Counted from the first letter of the stretch, positions 1-13,130 are shown. The stretch is 64,000 nucleotides of DNA from Posidonia oceanica (GCA_037176725.1 JAZBRS010000050.1:19176001-19240000); one strand, 5' to 3'. Numbers and translations: made by a program. Notes: generated by a model not told the origin, from the sequence alone.

Positions 1-3000
1 AACCCTCTCCAAATCCTAAACCAAAAACCACTTCCAAACCATTAAACCTTAAACCCTAAACCCTAAACCCTAAACTCCAACCAAAACCAAATCCAAAACC
101 CATTTCAAACCCTAACCCTAGACCTTCCAAAAATCCTTCAAAATCCCATTTAAAACCATTGAAAACCCTAGAAACCCTAGGTCACACACCTGCACAAAAT
201 CCCTCTAAATTCAGGTCTTTATCCTCCCTATCTCTCCTGATTATCCTTTTCTCTCTCCTGATTATCCTTTTCTCATTCCTCAATATTCTCCCCCTTTTCT
301 TCTTCTCCCTCTTTCTTCAAACTCATCATCAGCCCCATTTAACACTTCTTAAAACAATTAAAGAGAAAAATCCAACCAGAAAAATAAATTAAACACCTAA
401 AAATAATTCAAAAGAAAATCTAATTAAAAACGAATCAAAACAACCCAAAAACAGTTAAAACTAATTAAAAACAAATTAAAACAAACTAAAAGACTTAAGA
501 ACGATCTAAAACAATTAAAAAACAAATTTCAAGATCTAAAACAATTAAAAAACAAATTTCAAAACTTAAAGACAATTAAAACAAATCAAAACTCATTAAA
601 AACAATTAAAGGAGCAAACATAAGAAAAAACCACTCAAAACCCCTAAAAAATAATCTAAAAATCCAATCAAAAACCTTAAAACAATCGAAGAAAAATTAA
701 AGCAACTAATAAACTTAAAATCAAAAGAAAGAACATAATCATAACAATTAAAAAACTTTGAGAAAACAATTAAAAGGAAAACTTAAACAGTTAACAATTA
801 AAAAGAAGACAAAAACTTAAAGAACAATTAACAATTAAAATTCAATTAAAAACTTAAACGAATTAACAAACCTAAAAACAATTTACAATTAAAATTCAAT
901 TAAAAAACTTAAGCAATTAAAATCAAACTTGAAAACAATCAACAATTAGAGTCAAAAGAAAAAAAAACTTAAAACAATTAACAATTAAAAAAGAAGACAA
1001 ACTTAAAATCAAATTAACAAACTCAAAAACAATCAACAATTAAAAATTGAATTAAAAAACTTAAAAACAATTAACAAACTTAAAATCGAAAAAAAAAACT
1101 TAAAATAAAAAAACAAATTTAAATCAAGAGGAAAGTTTAAACAATTAAAACAATCAAGAAAAAGGCTTAAACAACTACTAACAAATTTAAAAGAATACTT
1201 AAAAGAAAAACCTAAAAATAATTACTTAAAACTCTAAAACAAATCCAACTTAAAAAATCAAAACCCAAATTCATTTTCTTTTTCTTCGTCTTTTTCTTCT
1301 TTTTCTCCTTCTTTTCTTCCTCCTTTCTTTTTCCTTTTGTTTTTTCTTCCTTTTTTTCCAACATCACAGCCCAGCCCACTCTCCTTCTTCCTCTTCTTTC
1401 CCTTTTTTTTTTCTTTTTCTACTGTGCTCTCAGCCCAACCCACTTCACCCTTTCTCCTCCTTCTTCTCTCTTCCACACCTACTTCTCATTCGACAGCACT
1501 TCCCCCTACTCTCTCACAATCTCTACACCTATCTATCCTCCTCACTCGCACGACCTTTGCACCCAAGCCAGACCTGCTGCCTCCACGCCACTCTCCGGCG
1601 TGCACCCTCTCCAGTAGCCCAGCCCCTGCCACACAGCATGCACCTCCTGTCCTCCTCACTCAAGTGCCCGGCCAAACCCAGAACAAAACCAGCAGAAGCA
1701 ACCAGCCCCTGAGACACACCCTCAAACCCAGAACAACCACCTTCCTTATGCACGTTCCAGAGCCAAAAAACACCACCGGATTCCCCCTGAAATCGCCTCT
1801 GAAAAGCTTCAGCACCCAACTCCACCAGAACGACCTTCTCCTCTGCAAATCCACGACCACAGCCACCAGAAATCTCCCAAACTTCACCACCATACTCACT
1901 GAGCTTCCATCTCCCCGAGCCAACCCTCGCTTTGGCCGGAAACCTCCCACAACTCCAACGAACCACCACAAACACCTTACACAGAAACTGCCCAGAAAAT
2001 TTCAAATGTTCACACCTCCCTCCAAAAGCCCCGCAACCCCATTCCGATCCCTCCTACACACTCACCAGACCTCCACCTAGCTGCCGGAACCTCCGCCTTG
2101 GCCTGGAGCGCCGTACATCGCCGGGACGACCTCGGCCATCTCTGCCACCACCCAAAAAGTTCAGACCTTCCTCCGATGACCGCATTCCACTTCTGGGTGC
2201 ACCCGGAGCTCCGCCTGCACGCGTGGGACACGTCGGCGCCGTCCACTCGCCCTCTGGCCCCTCCAAGCACCGCAGCAACTCACCACCTGACAGCCTCAAC
2301 CCACTGGCGTTGCTGGCCTTCTGCGGCCGTCATCACAGGTAATTTAATATACCATTAGGTTCCTTGCATGAACACCTTCGTTTCTAGTATTTTTGCAAAT
2401 TTTTTGGGACTTTGTGCAGATTTTCGGGCCTCGCCGAAGTTTACAGCTTCCCCAGCCACGTCTGCTGCCGCCGTCGCTTGCCGCACCCTCCGGACCTCCG
2501 TGCCGCCTCCGCCTGCCTCCGGGCTACCGCGACGTGCGTCTAGGAGCGTCCCAGACCTCCTCCGCGCTCTAGACCGCCGCGCGTTGCCGCTCCTCCACCA
2601 GCAGCACTGTAGCAGGTGTGCAGGAGGAAGAAGACGCACTGTAGCAAAATTTGTTTTTAAAAACTTAGATATAGTTTAGATGCATACGTTGAATTTAATT
2701 CTGTTAAGTTTTAGATATTACATTTAGGTCCTGTGCTTGTTTAAGTTTGATTTAAATCTGATTTAAAACTTTATTGCATTGCGTTAAATATCTATTGTTT
2801 CTTTTTATTACATTTTAGTCCTTCTGTAGTTCAAATAGTTTTAACTTCATTTATTTTCAGTCTAGTAGCTTCTTTTATTTACTTTTAAGTCCTGTAGTAG
2901 ATTAATTTCATTTAAATGTTAGTTTTTATCTTATTACATTACATTTTGCTTCTGTAGTTTATTATATTTGCGTTTGGGTCCTCTATTGGTTTATCAAATC

Positions 3001-4714
3001 ATTTAAATGCACATATTACCATACTGCATTGCATGTAGGTCCTCTGATTTATTTTATTTGCACTTTAGTCCATCCTTAGTTGTTAAAAATCATTTAAATG
3101 CACATTTTACCATACTACATTGCATGTAGGTCCTCTGTTTATTTTAAATTGCATCTAGGTCCTGTTTCAGTTGATGAATGTCATTTATTTCTCACTTTAC
3201 CTTACTGAATTGCATTTTTGCCCCTGTACTTAGTTTAATTGCATATTAGTCCTCATACAGTTCATGCATTTTATTTAATCAGCATTTAAAACTATATTGC
3301 ATTACTGAAAAACCCAAGAAACATGTTTATTTGCATATCAGTCCATCAGTAGTTTAAAAACTCATTTAATCTGCATCTAAATCATATTGCATTACTAAAA
3401 AAACACAAAAACTTGTTGTAATTGCACTTAAGTCCACATTCTGTGAATCAGTAGTTTAAATTTGCATCTTTCATTGCATATGAAACCCCCAAAAATTCTA
3501 TAATTGCATATTAGTCCTCAGAGCATTCATCTTTCATTTAATTTTTGTTTCTTATCTTATTGCATTGCTAAAAAATCCAAAAATTTGTTTTATTTGCATC
3601 TTAGTCCTCCATGCATTTAAATGCCATGTTAGTTGCATTTTAAACCACATTGCATTGTTAAAAAGCCCAATAGTTTTTTGAAATTGCACATAAGTCCATG
3701 TTTTTCAACTTTACAAGTTTGCATGCTTTCTTTGCATTGCATTTAGGCCCTGTAAGTTTTCAAAAACTGCATTTAGGTCTTTTTCTTGCATTTTTGCATG
3801 CATTCATCCTAATTAACATCGCATTTAGCTCATGCACCCCTGCATTAGCATTCTTGCATACATTTGCACTGTTTTGCACACATTTAGGGTTAATTTGCAC
3901 ATAGCCCCCTACAGTCTCATTCAATGTCACTTAGACCCCCATCTTTGCATTTTTACATGCATTGCACCCATACATCTTTGCACTTAGCATTTTAGCACAC
4001 TTCTGAGCACCCTTAGCTCCCATGCATGTGGGAGGCCCTGTTCTGCACACCCCTAGGACCCACTTGCACTTAGATCTCCTCCTTTCCTTGGTTCTTGGGT
4101 CTTCTGCCTTGAGGCCTGTGTATCTCCCGATCGGACTGCCGGATCTTCACGACCAAGCTATCCATATCATCCTAGTGGAGTGGACTTTCATGCTGACCAA
4201 GTTTACCTCTGATCAGGCCTCAGATCTCCAAGTTAAGTCCTTCTAAATCACTGCATAGCACTTTGTTACATGTCACTTGCATTGCATGCATTCTTTTCGC
4301 ACCACGTTTTCCGTGCATGTAGATTAGGACTTCCCCTCTTGCCTATCTATTCTACTTCCTCTTTTCGCGTATTCTTAGTGTCTTTGGGTTGAGTTTTCCC
4401 TGGATTCACTATTGATCGCGGCTTTCTCCCCCCTTTTCCACGATCCAATTGCACCGCGAGCTTTGGGCAGCGTGCGAGACACATCGTGGGACAGTTTAGT
4501 GGGAAACAGTCACAAGATAGTGGTGATCCCTCTGCTTGCTTTCTTTCTCCTTTGCGGGTCTTCACACCTGCATTGCGTGGTCCTTAAGCGGTGTTTGTTT
4601 TCACACTTACATCGCTTGCCTCTCCTTACTTGTTTTATTTTTCCTCTTTGCATGTTTTTACATCTGCATTGCATGGGTTTTACGATGTTTTGTTTTCGCA
4701 CTTACATCACCTGT

Positions 4715-4995
4715 TTTCCTTCGCTATTGCACCGTTTTGTGTGTCAGCATCTGTTTTTGCTCACTTTTGCACCATTTTACGTGCCAGCATCTGTTTTTGC
4801 CTGTTTTCGCACCGTTTTGCATGCCAGTATCTGTTTTTGCCTGTTTTCGCATCGTTTTGCGCACCTGCACTGTCTTGCTCATTTTTGCATTGTTTTACGC
4901 GCCCACTCTTGTTTTCCTTCACCTTCGCACCGTTTTGCGTGCCGACTTTTGTTTCTCGCACCGTTTTGCGTGTTTGATGTTGTTTTCCTTTGCAT
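4715..4995 (+). repeat. 30-bp minisatellite in LTR E
   Basis: Degenerate repeats of about 30-45 bp around CACCGTTTTGCGTGCC. The same array type sits at the equivalent place in every LTR of the window. The overlapping frames that stay open across it result from the repeat and are not a gene. Confidence 0.8.
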
Positions 4996-5157
4996 GTCGC
5001 TTGCATGTATATGGTTTTATCGTTGTTTTGTTTTATCACCTGCATTCGCATTTAAGGCAGTGATGCTTACTGCCTGGAGTTCTCACGGACCAGGGTTCAC
5101 CCGGTTCGGAACACAGACAGCGTTGCTGAGCACTTAGATTGCACGTTTAATTCCTTG

Positions 5158-5162
5158 CACGC
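5158..5162. repeat. Target site duplication of S1, left copy (CACGC)
   Basis: CACGC lies directly before TGTTGACA at 5163 and again directly after the LTR end at 10923. A 5-bp duplication is usual for Ty3/gypsy integration. Confidence 0.9.
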
Positions 5163-8100
5163 TGTTGACACCCCATTTTGGCAGGCTGGATCGTTTGGAG
5201 CCTTCCGGTGGCTGCTGGACCCGAACCTAGACCCAAACCTACACCTTCCTCTCCATCTTTCCCCTCAAAACAAGCCTGAACTTGACCTGAGCTTACCCCC
5301 CTTTCCCGAACCTGAAAACCCACCAAAATCCACAGGAACACTCACCCCTGATGACTTAGCAGACCCACCAAAAAGCCTGCAAAATCTCAAACCAGACCCC
5401 TCCCAAAAACCCTAGGAAACTTAGGCAAAACTACCCTTTTTCTACGCCTCAAAACCCCTCCAAAACTTCCTCAGAACCAAACCGAAACTCCGGGACCAGA
5501 ACTAGAAACCCTAGACCCCGCACCCGCCAAATTTCACCCCTTTCGGAGACCTTTAAGCCCCCTTCTCGCTGGAATTATCGTTTTCTCTCTCCGGGATTAT
5601 CGTTTTCTCTCTCCTCTCTCTCTCCTGATTATCGTCTCTCTTTTCATCCCCTTTTCGCCCTCCTTCTGGCTTGGCAGCGGGCCCCCTTCGTACTCCTATC
5701 CCTTCTCTATCTTATTCCTATTTTTATTCTATTTTTACCATCTTCCTTGAATTTTAAAAAATCTTTTCTCTCAAACCTACCTCTTCCCCTTTTATTCCCT
5801 TTTTCCCCTTTTCTTCTTCTTTTTCTTTTCTTCTTCCTCCCTTTGCAAAAAGCCTCAAAAATCCTTAAAAATCTGTAAAACCCCAAGACCTAAAAGAAAC
5901 AAATCAGAATCCCCAGAAAAAGCAATTAAAAACATTAAATAAGTAATTAAAAACCCAAACTCAATTAAATCAAGCTAAAAAGAAAATCAAGCATGCAAAC
6001 TAAAAAATGCAAAACAAACTAAAATAAAATACTGTAAAATCAACTAAAAAACTGAAATAAAATCAGAACCTACCAAAAATGAAAACCCCACTAAAAGAAT
6101 TAAAAAACAAACCCTAGAGAGAAGAATTAAAAATCAAATACTAAAACAAGTAATTAAAGAGAACAAAAAACTTAACCTAATAAACATAAGAAAAAAAAAC
6201 AACATAAGAACTTAATTAAAAAAGGAAAAGAAAATACAGTTAAAAGACCTAAAATACTTAATCAAATCAGGAAAAATCCAACTAAAAAACACCAAGAAGA
6301 ATTAACAAATAAAAAACAAAAGCATGGGTCAAAAGACTTAAAAAAGGAAAATACAAAAGACTAGAACTAAAAGCCCAAAACCCACTCAAAATAATGTAAA
6401 AATAAATCCTAAAAATCCCAACTAACATCCTAAAATACTTAACAAGAAAACACAATTTTAAAAACGATTTAAAAGAATTTAACCAACCCCTAATCAAGTG
6501 GAAAACAAATCAAAAACAAAATAAAACCCTAAAGCCCTAATCAAGCCTAAAACACACTAATTAACCCAAAAACGGTCATTAAAAAATCCAGATATACACC
6601 TAACCTACAACCCAAGTCATCCCATATTTTTATTTATTTTTATCTTATTTTCTCCTATTTTTTCTTTCCATCTTTCTTTCTTCCTCCTTTTTTATTTCCC
6701 TTTTCTTCCTTACTGGGCTCATCAGCCCGTTCACCTTTTTTTCCTTTTTTTTCGAAATCTCGGCCCGGCCCGCTGCTACAGTGCCGTCGTCCTCCTCCCG
6801 CGCGCCTGCCACCAGCTACAGTAGCCGCTGGCCTGCGCCTCTGCCCGCCTGCCATGCTGCCCTCCTGCCATCTCCAGGCACGCGCCGAACTCCGTCCGTG
6901 CCTCCTGCCATCGCCACGCCGGAGCATTCAATGCGGCAGGCCTGCAAAAGTGAGGAGGAGAGTTGTCAGATCAAGGGGAAGAGGAGGAGAAATCAGAGGA
7001 CGTTTTCAGGAGAAAAGGAGAGGAGAAGAAGAGGATTTTACACCGGAGGAGAGACGAGGATTCAGAGGGCAATCCCGGGCGAGCGAGAGCCGCTTTCTTC
7101 CTCAGAAATCCACCCAGAAAAACTAGAGCTCCGCCCCATCACTCCGCTGAAATCAAACACCGGAAGCACCTCCAGAATCCACCGAAATTGATCCCCCAAT
7201 CTCGCCCGAGCTCCAGCAACCCTTCCCCTTCCTTCCCACAGCAAAACCACCCCGCATTTCCCCCGTGACACACGGAAAATCCAACCAGAACCCAACATCC
7301 CTTCCTCCAAAAATTCCCTCCTTCTCAATCCCTGAAACTTGTCCAAACTCCTCCGAGCCACTCGCCTGAACCACATCTTCTCAGGCCACCCATCCCTCAG
7401 CCGAATAGCTCACCATACCTCCGACAGTCCACAACAAACACCTATGTGGATTTCTGCCCGAAACTCGACCCACCAGCCACCTCTCAATGCCGCGTCCCTC
7501 AGGCTAATCTAAACCCTTCCACACCCTCACCGGACCTCCAGCAGTCCACCGGAAGCTGCCACCCGAGCCAGAGGGCGACAGACGGCTCTCCCCACCTCAG
7601 GCGACGCCACCTGCACCCATTTCAGCCGTTTGCTCCCCCGGTCGCCGAAACTCCGCTCCAGGCACTCAGAAAGCTCCGGAGGATCGCGCGGAGCCGATCC
7701 CAACGCCCGCGAGCCGCCGACGACGCCCGCACACTCCGGACGCCCACCTCCGGCAACTGCAGAATCCTCCTAGGTCGGGAGGACACTTCGGCCGCCCAAA
7801 CAGGTAACCGCTTACCTCCCTGGCACCCTCTCCCTCCTCTGATGCTTCTCCGCCGATCAGGGTCAGGTCTCCGGCCCTCCTGCTCCAGCTGCGCCTCGCC
7901 GGTCCGACCTTCGTCTCCGGCGCCGGTCACCTGTCTCCCGGGCCCTCCGGCCACTGGAATGCTGCTCCAGCACCCTCCACGGCTCCGCACGGTCGCCGAC
8001 AGTCCCCTCCGCCCTCCTGCGTGCCTGCGCGCGCCCTGGGCCGGCGGTACTGGGCTCCGGCGATCTTTGCTACAGTGCCTCCCCACCGCCGGCAAGGCAC

Positions 8101-10923
8101 TGTTCATTTATTTCTTCGTTAATATAGTTTTAGGTGTGAATATTGCAGATCTGGTTTAAGTTTTTGATTTTTTACATTTCAGTCCTTCTGCCATTTATTT
8201 TGCTTAGCTTTTAATTAAATACCATGCTAAATTGCGAAATATGTTTCTGTTTTTCTATATTTGCTTTTTAGTCCTGTTACTGTGCTGTGCTGTTATAAAA
8301 TTTTATGTTTTGGTCCCTCTACTTTCCATTATTGCATGTAAGTCCTGTCCTAGGTCAGTTCATTTATTTACACACATTTTGCCATATTGCATTGCATTTC
8401 AGATCCCTGTTTTATGTCATTTTTGCATCTCAGTCCACTGCACTGTAGAACTTAGGGTTTATTTTCCAGTTTTACATACTGCATTGCACATTTGCCCCCC
8501 AGTTTTTGCATATTTGCATTTAGGTCCATTTTAAATGGACAGTAACTCCTGCATGCATTTTTGGCTTATTGTATTGCCTTTTTGACCCTGATCTTTTTAA
8601 AAATTGCACTGTGGTCCTGTCATTTAATTTTCAGAGCATGTTTTCCATATAAAATTGCATATCTGACCCCTGCATGATTTGAAAATCACACATAGAGCCT
8701 TGCATCTTTTGAAAAATTATGTGAAAAGACTGTTTTACCCCTAAGTTGCATTTTAACTCCCATGTTTGCAAAAATTGCATGTAAACCCTCCATTTGCATT
8801 CCCGGACTCCCTAGAACCCCTGTTTTCTGGAAAATTTGCATTTTAGCCCCCTTTCTTTTTCAAAAATACTTTTAAACCCCCGTTCTTTCCAAATGGCTTT
8901 CCCTTGTCTTCTCTGGCTTTGCATTGCATTCCGCATCCATTTAATCTTGCATTTAAGCTCCCCTTTGCATACACCAAGCACTTCTAACTCTCCTTCACTT
9001 GGGAGGACCTCCAGCACACCCCTAGGATCTCCTGAACACTTAGATCTGTTCTTCTCCCCTGTTCTGGTCCTTCCGCTCCAAAGCTGCGATATCTTTCAAT
9101 CCGACCGTCGGATCTCCTCAAGTAAGCTGCCCAGGCGACCGCAGCGAAGCGCTCTTCAGCATGGACCAAACAGATCTCCGATCAGACTCCCGGATCTCCA
9201 GGCATATCTTCCTGAACTTCTGCACTGCATTCATCTTGCATGCCATTTGCACCGTTTTGCGTGCCCTTTACTTTTCTTGCCTCGTTTTGCGTGCCATCGC
9301 GTTTTATCGCTCCATTTTGCGCGCCGCTTCTTTGTCTTGCACCGTTTTGCATGCCATTTAGTTTTTTCGCCTCGTTTCGCGTGTTTTCATGTTTTATCGC
9401 TCCGTTTTGCGTGCCGCTTCTCTATTTTGCACCGTTTTGCGTGCCTTTTACTTTCTTCGCCTCGTTTTGCGTGTCATCGCGTTTTCTCGCTCCGTTTTGC
9501 GCGCCACTTCTCTGTCTTGCACCGTTTTGCGTGCCTTTTAGTTTTCTCGCCCCGTTTCGAGTGTTTTCATTTTTTATCGCTCCGTTTTGCGCGCCGCTTC
9601 CCTGTCTTGCACCGTTTTGCGTGTCTTTTAGTTTCCTTGCCCCGTTTCGCGTGTTTCCTTGCCTTATCGCTCCGTTTTGCGCGCTGCTTCTTTGTCTTGC
9701 ACCGTTTTGCGTGCCCTTTAGTTTTTTCGCCTCGTTTCGCGTGTTTTCATGTTTTATCGCTCCGTTTTGCGTGCCGCTTCTCTATTTTGCACCGTTTTGC
9801 GTGCCTTTTACTTTCTTCGCCTCGTTTTGCGTGTCATCGCGTTTTCTCGCTCCGTTTTGCGCGCCACTTCTCTGTCTTGCACCGTTTTGCGTGCCTTTTA
9901 GTTTTCTCGCCCCGTTTCGAGTGTTTTCATTTTTTATCGCTCCGTTTTGCGCGCCGCTTCTTTGTCTTGTACCGTTTTGCGTGCCTTTTAGGTTTTTTGC
10001 CTCGTTTTGCGCGCGGTCTTGTTTTCCTGCACCGTTTTGCGTGCCCTTTCGTTTTCTCGTCTCGTTTTGCGTGCCCTGGTGTTTTCTTGCCCAGTTTTGC
10101 GCCCTTCTTTCGTTTTCACGCACGGTTTTGCGTTCTGGTTCCATTTCTTGCCCCATTTTGCATGACAACCCTGTTCTCGCATCTTTTCGCATACCTCTTT
10201 CGTTCCCCGCACTGTTTTACGCCGTTTTCCCTTGCATGTCGATTGCATCGCATGGTTTTTCTCGCTGTTTTGTTTTATCGCCCGCATTTGCATATAGGGC
10301 GGTGATGCTTACTGTCCGGAGTTCTCACGAGCCAGGTTTCGCCCGGTTCGGAACACGGACAGCGTTGCTGAGCGCTTAGATTGCACGTTTACTTCCTTGC
10401 ATCGTTTTCCATCACTTAGAACACACCTTTGAGCATTTAGACAGGCATTCATTGGCACTTAGGCATTCAAAGTCTGCATTTCCCTGCATATGCGAGCGTA
10501 AGCCTAGAAAGACCGATTCTCGGGCGTGTCGGGGGTGCCTAACACCTTCCCCGCGCGTAACAGGAGTCCTTACCCTCTCTTGGCCCGCAATGACCATATT
10601 GCCCTTATCCTAGGCACGAGTCACCTCATTTGCATTCATTTGCATCTTATTTCTTCTGCATTGCCTTGCATTGCATTTTTTGCTCGGTTTTGCGTGATTA
10701 TTCACGCATTTCCCCGGTTTTCCTCGTCTTCCGATTTAATAGACTTGGTGGCGACTCCGGCTTTGTCTTATCTTCCTCTTTTCTTTCCCTTTTTCCCCCT
10801 TTTAAATGTTTTCGAGTTAGGTCTTCCTTCTCGGACATAGCCGCTTATAGTGAGCCTGATTCCGATCGGTGCACGCGAGCTTTGGCATCGTGCATGGACG
10901 ATCCGAACACCGGGATTACCACA
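5163..10923 (+). mobile_element. Solo LTR S1 (5761 bp), Tat clade
   Basis: It begins TGTTGACACCCC and ends GGATTACCACA, with CACGC on both sides. No primer binding site follows it, and LTR E sequence continues on both flanks, so it is one LTR left by recombination between the two ends of a full element. It shows the family block order: A-rich 5850-6600, GGGCTC/CAGCCC motifs near 6714-6735, GC-rich 6770-8110, a donor-like CAG|GTAACC at 7804, T-rich 8160-9000, minisatellite 9235-10215, and a conserved 3' core from about 10300. It lacks the extra segment present in E and S2. The frames at 7446-8159 and 8836-10305 are compositional and repeat artefacts. Confidence 0.92.
9235..10215 (+). repeat. 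30-bp minisatellite in S1, with 12-unit duplication
   Basis: The units alternate around ACCGTTTTGCGTGCC and CTCGTTTCGCGTG, with a clear 30/60-bp period. Bases 9361-9600 and 9721-9960 look identical at an offset of exactly 360 bp. The period is a multiple of three, so several frames stay open for hundreds of codons without coding for anything recognisable. Confidence 0.9.
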
Positions 10924-11446
10924 CACGCATTTCAACACTTAGAGCACACCTTTGAGCATCTAATTAGGCATTCATGGCACTTAGGCATTCAAAATATTCA
11001 TTTCCCTGTGTATGCGAGCGTAAGCCTAGAAAGACCGATTCTCGGGCGTGTCGGGGGTGCCTAACACCTTCCCCGCACGTAACAGGAGTCCTTGCCCTTT
11101 CTTATGGCCCGCAATGACCATATTGCCCTTATCCTAGGCACGAGTCACATCATTTGCATCTCATTGCATCTCATTTCTTTTGCATTGCATCGCATTGCAT
11201 CTTTTGCTTGGTTTTGCGTGTTTATTCATGCATTTCCTCGGTTTTCCTTGTCTCCCAACTTAATAGACACGGTGGCGACTCTGATTTGTCTTATCTTCTT
11301 CTTTTCTCCCCTTTTTTCCCTTTTTTAAGTGTTTTCGAGTTAAGTCTTCCTTCTCAGACATAGCCGCTAATAGTGAACCTGATTCCGATCGGTGCACGCG
11401 AGCTTTGGCATCGTGCATGGATGATCTGAACACTGGGATTACTACA
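10924..11446 (+). mobile_element. LTR E, right part (3' end)
   Basis: It starts with the second CACGC copy and continues LTR E from where it stopped at 5162. It holds the conserved core with GGGGGTGCCTAACACC, a PBS-like TGGCGACTCTG at 11273, and the LTR end GGGATTACTACA at 11446. At first sight this looks like a tandem duplication of the end of S1. The CACGC duplication shows it is the interrupted remainder of the host LTR. The next bases are D sequence and not a primer binding site, so E is a 3' LTR or solo LTR. Its right flank is GGCTG; the matching left copy would lie outside the window. Confidence 0.88.
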
Positions 11447-13130
11447 GGCTGCAAGCAGCCCTGAGAGGATGTCAAGCATCAGCTGTCTCAGGCAGGATTC
11501 ACCCGGGCAATGCCATCTCTTTGCGTGTGGCTACAGCGTGAGACTTAGAACAGAACAGAGAATCTCGTTGAGCACGAATCTCCAAAAACGAGACCTATTC
11601 AATCAAGAGAGTCCACTAGACGTGGAGAGGACCAAAGCAGAGCGGAGCATAGCCAGAGGCTACCTGTACACACAGCAAAGACTAAGGGTGTACGCTGAGC
11701 AGCAGAACTCTTAACTCCTCGTCAGGAACCGCTACCCCGAGAGGGCGAAGAAATGCATATCCAAAAGAATTGAGATCATGTGAGCAAAAATAAAATAGCA
11801 TGAAATGCATATTGGGCATGAAAAGAAAAATGAAGAAAGAAGTCGAAGAAAGAAGGCGCCCATGAGAGGAGTGACTCGGACAAGCATCGAAGCCGCCTCA
11901 ACCTCTAGCTACAAGCAACAATTTCCAATTGCACGAGAAGTACCATCAGGAGGACCTGGCCCCACCCTCCGAGCGCAGCAGCACGCTCCACCCCCTTTGT
12001 GCAGACAACTCTACTTCCCTGGCAGGCTAGATGCAACTTCAGTCACTCATGAGGGAAAAAGAAAAATCAAATTCATGAGTGTCAAAAGCGGTAGTCGGTC
12101 CCCGAGGAATTAAGACGGAGGCTGTGAAGCTACATCCAATGCTTCTGTTACACACATGTAGCCGAAGGCTATACTCTACAAAGTTGAGACCTCATCCCGA
12201 GCCAAGAGTGAGAAAGAGAGCCACCGACCACAACTCGGCATGGCGTTGCTCAAGGATCGAGTCTCCTGAGTCAGAAAGTGCAGAAGCATCCTCTTAGCAC
12301 AGCTGCTTTGAGTCCAAAGCCACCAAAAAATGCAGGCTATAATAACTCATCTTCCCTTCACCTTGTTTTCGAAAACCGGAGCCAAGGATGAGCACCTTTT
12401 GCCTGCCTCGCTCAGAGACTCCGCGCTGTTTTAAAATTTTGCCGCCCACCACGTTGGGTAGGTTCTTGATGACTGGCATGTCCCTCGTTTGTCACCTCGT
12501 GATGCCACAAAGCATGCCCGCGCTGAGACCATTGCACACCTACCACAGGGGGTTTCCTGTTTTCTTTGTATCCTTTTGCATTCCTCATTTCTTGCACCCA
12601 GGCTGGCATCCCTAACTGCTCGGCGATAGGTCCGTCAACCTATCATCCATTCACCCATTCATCCATCTTTTGCATCTCGATGCCAAGGGCGCTTGGTTGT
12701 CCCCTGGTATCATCCCGATACTAGGCACATCTTTTTTACTGCCCTGTGGTATCGTTCCCTTCATCTCATCGAGCTGGCAACCCTAACTGCTTAGCGATAG
12801 GTTCGTCAACTTATCACCTTGCATTCATCATTCCATCGCATCCCCCACCGGCATTGCATCTCGCACGGTGAGCCATTACATCCATTTCATTGCATCCGGT
12901 TCTCCTCGTCTCCCGGCTTTCCTCAGCTAGACTAGGTGGCGACTCGGCAACCTTTTGTCCTCTGGGCTGGTACCCCTAACTACTCGGCTGGCAAATTCAT
13001 TAGTTTTGTCTCCACTTTGCATTTCGGTGCCAAGGGCGCTTCGGCTGTCCCCTGGTATCTCCATTGATACCAGGGCATCTTTATTTGGCTGTCCTCTGGT
13101 ATCACATTTCCATCTGCATCGGGCTGACAT
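11447..13130 (+). mobile_element. Fragment D: 3' noncoding region of a C-like element
   Basis: Collinear with 50840-52460 of element C. About 11461-12345 matches 50846-51760, then come the GGCTGGCACCCCTAACTGCTCGG-type repeats and degenerate copies of the CCCCTGGTATCA hairpin (about 12695 and 13045). No protein-like frame is conserved between the two copies. D is bounded on the left by the end of LTR E and on the right by the LTR of A, which was inserted after GGGCTGACAT; in C that same stretch continues into CCCCAACTG. D is thus the oldest layer visible here, and the rest of it should lie beyond the right edge. Confidence 0.8.

Larger units (their letters stand above)
1..5162 (+). mobile_element. 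LTR E, left part (old Tat-type LTR, 5' end outside window)
   Basis: This is an LTR of the same family as those at 5163, 31142, 40334 and 53744, entered a few hundred bases after its start. The order of blocks is the same in all of them: an A-rich stretch (about 400-1260), a pyrimidine-rich stretch with CAGCCCA motifs (1260-1560), a C-rich block (1560-2660), a T-rich block with recurring GCATTTAGGTCC-like motifs (2690-4020), then a minisatellite and the conserved block ending near 5162. It stops at CACGC where solo LTR S1 was inserted and resumes at 10924. It carries an extra segment at about 4317-4590 that is also present in S2 but missing from S1, B and C. Open frames inside it are short and low in complexity, and I call no gene. 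Confidence 0.85.

Noticed and set aside
41..76. Three CCCTAAA units like a plant telomere repeat
   Set aside because: Too short, and inside the A/C-rich start of an LTR where CCCTAAA-like words are frequent. Chance composition is sufficient.
1337..2342. Overlapping frames of 247 and 136 codons at the start of LTR E
   Set aside because: C- and T-rich composition without a start context or domain; equivalent positions in other LTRs are not open in the same frame.
8836..10305. 489- and 379-codon cysteine/phenylalanine-rich frames in S1
   Set aside because: Same minisatellite artefact. The three plus frames are translations of one repeat unit.
10400..11446. Tandem duplication of an LTR end
   Set aside because: The CACGC duplication at 5158-5162 and 10924-10928 shows it is nested insertion of S1 into LTR E.
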